Positions 6,555 to 8,609 of a stretch of DNA of 8,609 bases are shown here, piece after piece; the first letter of the stretch is position 1, and each line of letters starts with the position of its first letter. Below the pieces are notes generated by a model that was not told where the DNA came from, searched no databases, and saw only the letters and a list, made by a program, of their open reading frames with translations. Source of the DNA: Rikenella sp. (GTDB lineage: Bacteria > Bacteroidota > Bacteroidia > Bacteroidales > Rikenellaceae). Location of the stretch: contig JAIDFC010000160.1 in NCBI GenBank assembly GCA_029054535.1, positions 1 to 8,609 of the forward strand, written 5' to 3'. A program made the position numbers and the translations under genes.

Positions 6555-8150
6555 TCACCCGACGATCATCGAGACGATCTGGATGCAGATAATCAGCAGC
6601 ACCATCGCCACCGGATAGACCGTCGCATAGGCGACGCTCACCGCACTGCTGTCCGACATCGAATCCGCCGCCGCCAAGCCCGGCGTGCTGGTCATCCCTC
6701 CGGTGAGCGTCCCCAGCAGGTCCAAAGCGCCGATCCGGAAGCAGTAGCGAGCCACCAGCGTCGCCACCACCATCGGCACCAGCGTGATGAAAAAGCCCCC
6801 CACAAAGAGCGACCAACCGCTGTTCATGAACGTTTCGACCAATCCCTGCCCCGCCGCCGTGCCGACGTTGGCCAGGAAGAGCAACAGCCCGAGCTGTCGC
6901 AACAGCTGGTTGGCCGACCCCGACATGGTCCAAATCACAGGTCCCGTTTTCCCCGCCGCGCTGAGTACGAGCGCCATGAGCAAAACTCCGCCCGTAAGCC
7001 CGAACGAGAAAGTGAAGCTGTCCGAGAACGAGAGTGAAATTCGGCCGACAATCGCCCCCAGCGCAATTCCCAACGCAATGGGCAAAAAATCGGTGTCCGA
7101 AATCCGTTTCCCGTCATTCCCGATCAGCCGCAAAACCTCTTCCATCGTATCTTTCCGCCCCACGAGGGTAAGTTTGTCGCCGAACTTCAAGGCCAGCGAC
7201 GGCGACGGCGAAAGATCGATCCCCGCCCGTCGAACCCGCGTAACGATACAGTGGAAATTCTGCTGGAGGTTCAGACTCCCGAGCGTTCGGTTCACCAGCC
7301 CCTGGGCCGTAACCAACCCGGTCTGCAACTCGACGTTTTCGCCGAACGGCAACTCGCCCTCGAGCTGTTCGCCCACGAATTGCCGAACCTTTTCGTGTGC
7401 CGCCGGCGTTCCGACCACCTTGATCTGGTCGCCCTCCTGCAACACCGTCCGAGCTTTCGGCAAGATGGATTCGTTGCCGCGCAGAATCCGCGAAATCACA
7501 GCCCCCGTATGGAGTCTGAGTTTGATATCCTGCAACTCGCGCCCCACGACGAGCGGATTGCTCACCCGATACGCCCTCGGCACGATGTCCGGATAGAGTT
7601 CTCGTCGATCGGCATCGAGTTTGGCTTCTTCTTTTCGGAGGTCGATCCTCAGCATCCGAGGCAACAGTTTGACGAACAGAATGACACCGATCACCCCGAA
7701 CGGATAAGCGATCCCGTACGATATGGCCGCCTGGTTGCCCGTAATCTCCCGCGCTGTGGCCAACCCCGGCGTACTGGTCAACGCCCCGGCCAGCAGCCCC
7801 GCCGTATCCGCAGCATTGAATCCGAAGATATATTTCGTGGCCAACGCCACCACCGCTGCCGTCAACACCAACACGGTCGCAACCCCGGCCAATGCTTTGC
7901 CCTTGCTTTTGAACGTGCTGAAAAAACCGGGACCCGCCTGAATCCCGATGGCGAAAATAAAGAGCGTCATCCCGAAATTCCCCAGCTCGGCCGGCACCAC
8001 CACCCCGAAGTGCCCGAACAGCAAAGCCACGAAAATCACGGCCGACACATCGAGCGTAATCCCCTTGATGTTGATCCGCCCCACGATAAAGCCCAGAGCG
8101 ATAATCACGAACAATACGAACATGGTGGAATTCAAAAGACTTTCGATCAT
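6555..8150 (-). CDS. Aspartate:alanine exchanger (AAE) family membrane protein with two RCK_C domains
   Basis: Putative inner-membrane transporter of the AAE family (AspT and the YidE/YbjL group). Family members with known function swap aspartate or other dicarboxylates for a related product; the substrate here is unknown. 531 residues in the typical order: a first membrane half (about 5-165, several hydrophobic helices), two cytosolic TrkA_C/RCK_C regulatory domains (about 190-265 and 270-345), then a second membrane half (about 353-530). The two halves are an internal repeat: TSTPGLATA at 125-133 and TSTPGLAAA at 487-495 are the signature loops, and both are followed by a tyrosine-proline helix (GIAYPFGVIG; ATVYPVAMVL). 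The ATG at 8150 lies about 20 nt after a perfect -7 box and fits the short leader expected. rnhA follows on the same strand. Family is confident, substrate is not. Confidence 0.9.
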   Translation of the reverse strand: MIESLLNSTMFVLFVIIALGFIVGRINIKGITLDVSAVIFVALLFGHFGVVVPAELGNFGMTLFIFAIGIQAGPGFFSTFKSKGKALAGVATVLVLTAAVVALATKYIFGFNAADTAGLLAGALTSTPGLATAREITGNQAAISYGIAYPFGVIGVILFVKLLPRMLRIDLRKEEAKLDADRRELYPDIVPRAYRVSNPLVVGRELQDIKLRLHTGAVISRILRGNESILPKARTVLQEGDQIKVVGTPAAHEKVRQFVGEQLEGELPFGENVELQTGLVTAQGLVNRTLGSLNLQQNFHCIVTRVRRAGIDLSPSPSLALKFGDKLTLVGRKDTMEEVLRLIGNDGKRISDTDFLPIALGIALGAIVGRISLSFSDSFTFSFGLTGGVLLMALVLSAAGKTGPVIWTMSGSANQLLRQLGLLLFLANVGTAAGQGLVETFMNSGWSLFVGGFFITLVPMVVATLVARYCFRIGALDLLGTLTGGMTSTPGLAAADSMSDSSAVSVAYATVYPVAMVLLIICIQIVSMIVG

Positions 8151-8169
8151 GCGACACTGCTATTTCTCA

Positions 8170-8177
8170 CAAATATA
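8170..8177 (-). promoter_or_regulatory. Perfect -7 box upstream of the AAE-family gene
   Basis: Read on the minus strand this is TATATTTG, an exact match to the Bacteroidota -7 consensus TAnnTTTG. Transcription would start around 8163, leaving a leader of about a dozen bases before the ATG at 8150. The -33 element is weak: the nearest TTG (plus-strand CAA at 8203-8205) is about 25 nt away rather than about 19. Confidence 0.55.
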
Positions 8178-8533
8178 ATGCTTTTCTCTCTTCATCATTC
8201 CGCAACGTTGTTCTTTGGCTACGCAATCTTTGAGGGTCGGGCAGCACGCAAAAGGCATTAGACGGATTTGTCCGCGCGACGCGAGGTTCCGCGCGGCACT
8301 CGAAAGCTGGAGTTTGCTCAGATAGGCTCCGCCGAGCGGCTGACCCGAAAGCAACATTTAAATATTCTTCGAACGTCGCCCACGGAAATCTTCAGCGATC
8401 TCCCCATGACGGGCCGAAGCCACCCCAGGCGGAGGCCTGCAACACTCGCTGCGCTCATGTGCGTCTCCGCTGGCTCCGGTCTGTTCTGTTCGAAGACAAC
8501 CGTTTCCGCCGAGACAATCGCCCTTCGGGGGAA
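8178..8533. other. Non-coding stretch right of the AAE-family gene
   Basis: About 350 nt with no credible gene. A 65-codon minus-strand frame (8357-8160) and a 94-codon plus-strand frame (8268-8552) are open. The first runs through the promoter region of the AAE-family gene; the second crosses GC palindromes and has no recognisable domain. Seen instead: an all-GC 7-bp hairpin (CCGCGCG at 8272-8278 with CGCGCGG at 8290-8296), a 5-bp hairpin (CAGGC 8426-8430 / GCCTG 8435-8439), and CCC-TTCG-GGG at 8521-8530. It may be a decayed or repetitive intergenic sequence. Confidence 0.4.
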
Positions 8534-8609
8534 GTTAGCGTATTCCCTCTAACCCGCTCGAGCCGCGGAGGCTCATCCTTTTTGGTATGCCCCAAAAAGG
8601 ATGCAAAAA
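8534..8609. repeat. Possible left end of a second hairpin element, cut by the window edge
   Basis: GTTAGCG at 8534-8540 is followed by a 5-bp hairpin (GAGCC 8560-8564 / GGCTC 8570-8574) and then a perfect 12-bp hairpin. In that hairpin CATCCTTTTTGG (8574-8585) pairs with CCAAAAAGGATG (8592-8603) around a 6-nt loop, followed by C and AAAAA at the window end. The left edge of the 4919-5211 element has the same order: GTTAGCG at 4911-4917, a T5G...CA5 hairpin, then C plus an A run. The stem sequences differ, so relatedness is inferred from architecture and the shared heptamer only. Confidence 0.4.

Noticed and set aside
7251..8261. 336-codon plus-strand frame antisense to the AAE-family gene
   Set aside because: Crosses the membrane protein and its promoter box; the product is Arg/Gln/His-rich without a recognisable fold.
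8521..8530. CCC-TTCG-GGG mini-hairpin
   Set aside because: Only three base pairs, with no T run; not supportable as a terminator.
8178..8609. tRNA, rRNA fragment or CRISPR array in the gene-free right end
   Set aside because: No cloverleaf with a T-loop GTTCGAATC-like segment, no rRNA signature and no regularly spaced direct repeats were seen by eye.

Overview
The window looks like chromosomal housekeeping DNA from a moderately GC-rich member of the Bacteroidota. The most likely family is Rikenellaceae/Alistipes-like, but that rank is an inference. Three things point there: the gene order sppA-lpxK-punA on one strand, which I know from Bacteroidales; a Bacteroidota-type promoter box (TAnnTTTG) in front of a gene; and the lack of clear Shine-Dalgarno sequences. 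The lipid A kinase LpxK shows a Gram-negative outer membrane.

Layout. Bases 1-996 (+) hold the last ~331 codons of a PLP-dependent O-acetylhomoserine sulfhydrylase (metY). It converges on a minus-strand block that reads sppA (4856-3030), lpxK (3022-1940), punA (1983-1126). The sppA-lpxK gap is 7 nt and lpxK-punA overlap by 44 nt, so the three are almost certainly one operon. Upstream of sppA is a 481-nt divergent intergenic region, much of it filled by a hairpin-rich non-coding element (about 4919-5211). After it comes ssb (5338-5781, +), which converges on rnhA (6394-5912, -). Behind rnhA on the same strand is an aspartate:alanine-exchanger-family membrane protein (8150-6555, -), with a perfect -7 box just upstream. 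The last ~450 bases have no credible gene and end in a 12-bp hairpin that resembles the left edge of the 4919-5211 element.

How the genes work together. The minus-strand operon mixes envelope functions (signal-peptide peptidase, lipid A 4'-kinase) with purine salvage; the link is conserved neighbourhood rather than a shared pathway. ssb and rnhA both serve DNA replication and repair but are transcribed towards each other. metY belongs to methionine/cysteine synthesis. All seven coding genes belong to known families with intact key residues.

I see no undescribed multi-gene system. The least explained material is non-coding: the structured element between sppA and ssb, its possible second copy at the right edge, and stem-loops in the transporter-rnhA gap. 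No rRNA, tRNA, CRISPR array, insertion-sequence transposase or prophage gene was seen.
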